DNA from: Funneliformis mosseae
Lineage: Eukaryota; Glomeromycota; Glomeromycetes; Glomerales; Glomeraceae
Direction: 5' to 3'
Assembly (NCBI GenBank): GCA_910592005.1
Contig: CAJVPP010001522.1
Span: 1 to 19,455 of the forward strand
DNA length: 19,455 nucleotides
Part shown: piece after piece, positions 17,860-19,455 of the stretch
How positions within the stretch are numbered: position 1 is the stretch's first letter
Layout: every line of letters begins with the position of its first letter
Made by a program: the position numbers and the translations under genes
Notes under the pieces: generated by a model
Databases searched by the model: none
The model's input: only the letters and a program-made list of their open reading frames with translations
What the model was told of the DNA's origin: nothing

Positions 17860-18290
17860 GATTTTGCCATAGCGTCAACTTTGTTGTTGAAGATGTTGTC
17901 AGTGTGAGCTTTGACTTTAATCATTTTAATTGTGAGGTTGTGAGTGTTCATTATATCAAAAAAACAAGACCAATGTACAGTATTATTAATTTTGAGAGCA
18001 GGGCGAACAGTGGAAGCTTTGGTGAGAAGGAACTTATATTTGTTAAACTGGAAGATGATAATTGCTGAATCAGTATAAAAGGTAACGTTGTAGGAGGGAG
18101 GCTGTAAGTAAGGCAGTAAAGATAGCTACGAATTCAGGTAATGACGAGAAAGAAAAAGGAGATGTAAAAGCAGAAGAAAAGGAAATCATTGGTAAACTTT
18201 GGTGAGTTTGAAGCTAGGCAATACCCATTCTTATCGTAGGAAGACCTAAATCTTGCAAAGATCTATTTGTGTAAAATTCCAGAACAGAAG
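17860..18290 (-). pseudogene. Copy C RNase H domain remnant
   Basis: The first motif reads EFYTNRSLQDLGLPT; the catalytic Asp is Asn (18267-18265) and the following Gly is Arg. The last block, MIKVKAHTDNIFNNKVDAMA (within 17951-17649), keeps the His and the final Asp. Trp is intact in HWSCFFDIMNTHN, where copy B has a stop. A frameshift near 18100 affects the middle of the domain. Inactive. Confidence 0.83.
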
Positions 18291-19355
18291 AAGAAAAAAA
18301 AGAACAAGATAAGATTAATAACTGAGAATTAAAAGGAGATGACAGATATTTGTCAAATACGTTATTAAAGGAAGGCGCAACAAAGCTTCTTAGGACTACA
18401 AATAAACTTTGGTTGTTATTTTTCAGAAAACATGTTAGGGCAAGTTCATAAAGTACACCGTTGAAAAGAACACTATGGAGTCAGTCGATACAGTCATTTC
18501 CATTTGACATAGGAATTTTTGCATAAAGGGAGATAGGTAACATGAAACAACAACTGTTGTAATGCCTTCTGAATTTAGTAGCTGCATTCTGATGAAAGCG
18601 GCAATAGACATAAGGTTCGAGGATTGTCATATTGTCAGATCCAACTGATGGTATATAGTGTCTTAGATGTATAGTATCATGGTCAATTTTTATAATTCTT
18701 CTAATGATGAAGTAATTGACTGTATTATACTAACCAACTGCATATTTGGATGTTTGATGAGAGTAAGAAGGAGGGATGATGGAGTAGCCATAGCAAGACT
18801 TGTGTTAAAATTAAATGCAGGCAAAAGTAATCTGTCTTAATCTGGATTTAGATTCGATTCTATGACTTTAAACCAAATTGCAGTTTGAAAACTACGGGTA
18901 ATAGGATTGGTGATAATGTTCAGATCATAAAATGTGAACATATAGTTTCCTTGGTAGTTGGTGAGTTACTCATGAAAAGTATGGAAAACTTTTATAGCCT
19001 ATGAGCATGCTTTTTGTATTCATAGTTAAAAAATTCAGAAATCGGGAAATCTCCTCCTAGAATTCTATTGAATAAAGTTGAAGGTACATTAAGTTTGAAT
19101 TTCATGATTTTGAGGTCACATAGAAGAGAAAGGAGCCAATCATCAGATTGTGTTGTTTTTATGAATGGTCAATAAATCAGAGGGTTCTTAAAGAGCTATT
19201 CCTTTTGTTGAAGTTGAAGGGTACATAGATGAAAGGATCTTCCAAGTATGTTTGTTTCATTAGATATTTGTAAAAGAGCATTACTGAAATTCTGTATTAA
19301 TCTCTGATACAGGGAGGTTAAATTGTAAAAATAATGTGAAACAAATCTGTTGAGA

Positions 19356-19357
19356 TA
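19356..19357. other. TA target dinucleotide
   Basis: LINE copy C homology ends in TTGAGATA, aligned with TTGGGGTA in copy B. The next bases start a different element. TA is the obligatory target of Tc1/mariner insertion. Confidence 0.5.
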
Positions 19358-19455
19358 CAGTAGCGGTCATAAGTATCCGACTGCCTCTAACTCCGGCTAC
19401 AAGTAAGTAAATTCAAAATTTTTTTTTTATTTAAAAAATACATAACCAACTAACT
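19358..19455. mobile_element. Putative Tc1/mariner-type element, left end only
   Basis: It starts CAGTAGCGGTCATAAGTATC directly after a TA. Tc1/mariner-superfamily inverted repeats commonly begin CAGT and often contain a GGTCAAAAGTA-like core, so the resemblance is good. Only 98 bases are in the window: a short GC-moderate stretch, then a T run and an AT-rich tail. No transposase coding is visible. The alternative is an unrelated breakpoint, since the matching right end cannot be seen. Confidence 0.55.

Larger units (their letters stand above)
16755..19357 (-). mobile_element. LINE copy C, 3' part only
   Basis: Closely related to copy B over the whole 2.6 kb (about 90% identical by eye). It comprises the 3' UTR, the ORF2 C-terminal region, the RNase H, the connection region and the end of the RT thumb. 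It has no foldback insertion and so serves as the empty site for the element in B. Homology to B stops at a TA at 19356-19357, where another element begins; whether the rest of copy C continues beyond that element lies outside the window. Confidence 0.87.
16940..19357 (-). pseudogene. LINE copy C ORF2, C-terminal part, broken
   Basis: It ends with FLA and TAG at 16942-16940, as in A and B. The genuine C-terminal frame reads ACSSFMHLIFEL, stop, NIWRDYYQLVNDFEKSSNI, GSHWSNFWCSSGLAL. The zinc knuckle CLRCDATDENFYHI-stop-MCP lies at 17508-17458: all four Cys/His ligands are present, but the Trp between them is TAG. The RNase H is at about 17860-18290. Further upstream, NTSLAMATPSSLLLTLIKHP and ITNPI align with copy B on both sides of B's insertion. 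Stops differ from those in B, so the two copies decayed separately. Confidence 0.83.

Noticed and set aside
1..19455. Telomere-proximal position (suggested by the tandem LINEs)
   Set aside because: Only isolated TTAGGG-like words occur; there is no tandem telomeric repeat in the window, so a subtelomeric location is left as a hypothesis.
1..19455. LTR retrotransposon, endogenous virus or host gene with introns
   Set aside because: No long terminal repeats, protease, integrase or capsid-type sequence were seen; all recognisable coding matches the LINE. Frame breaks are not flanked by consistent splice signals and differ between copies.
1..19455. tRNA, rRNA or other RNA genes
   Set aside because: No cloverleaf with T-loop GTTCRA-type signature or rRNA-like block was recognised by eye; a tRNAscan/Infernal run would be needed to exclude weak cases.

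Overview
The window looks like transposon-dense nuclear DNA from an AT-rich fungus, most likely an early-diverging lineage such as the arbuscular mycorrhizal Glomeromycotina. That placement is inference: the retroelement motifs (DMSKAYDRVNIF, GIDQGE, WCIYYDPLLC) resemble LINE proteins I associate with those fungi, and the DNA is strongly AT-rich with long A/T runs. I see no host gene, tRNA, rRNA or intact protein gene.

Almost everything belongs to three copies of a non-LTR retrotransposon (LINE), all on the minus strand and arranged head to tail. Copy A is about 122-7534, copy B about 7535-16754, and copy C about 16755-19357. In the coding direction each copy has a very short leader; ORF1 (RRM-like domain, then CCHC knuckle, then a C-terminal helical region); a 12-13 nt spacer; ORF2 (APE-type endonuclease, reverse transcriptase, RNase H, terminal zinc knuckle); a short 3' UTR; and an A-rich tail. 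Reconstructed ORF2 lengths agree between A and B (about 1760 codons once B's insertion is subtracted), so both are close to full length. All copies are dead, with scattered stops, homopolymer frameshifts and substitutions in catalytic residues. B and C are near relatives (roughly 90% identical by eye in their 3' parts). A belongs to a more diverged subfamily.

Copy B is split, between its RT and RNase H regions, by a 1670-bp foldback element at 9638-11307. The element has short terminal inverted repeats, GGCT/AGCC-box-rich subterminal zones, and a large inverted repeat built from about 45 copies of a 30-bp quasi-palindromic unit that switches orientation at about 10232. The uninterrupted copy C supplies the empty site. 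A 14-bp near-identical direct repeat flanks the element. Variation among the 30-bp units falls mostly at three CpG positions, as expected for cytosine methylation followed by deamination. This is the most unusual object in the window.

Copy C is cut at a TA dinucleotide by what looks like the terminus of a Tc1/mariner-type element (19358 onward) that runs out of the window. The region therefore reads as a nested history: a LINE array formed, a foldback element inserted into B and a Tc1/mariner-like element into C, and decay by C-to-T changes and small indels acted throughout.
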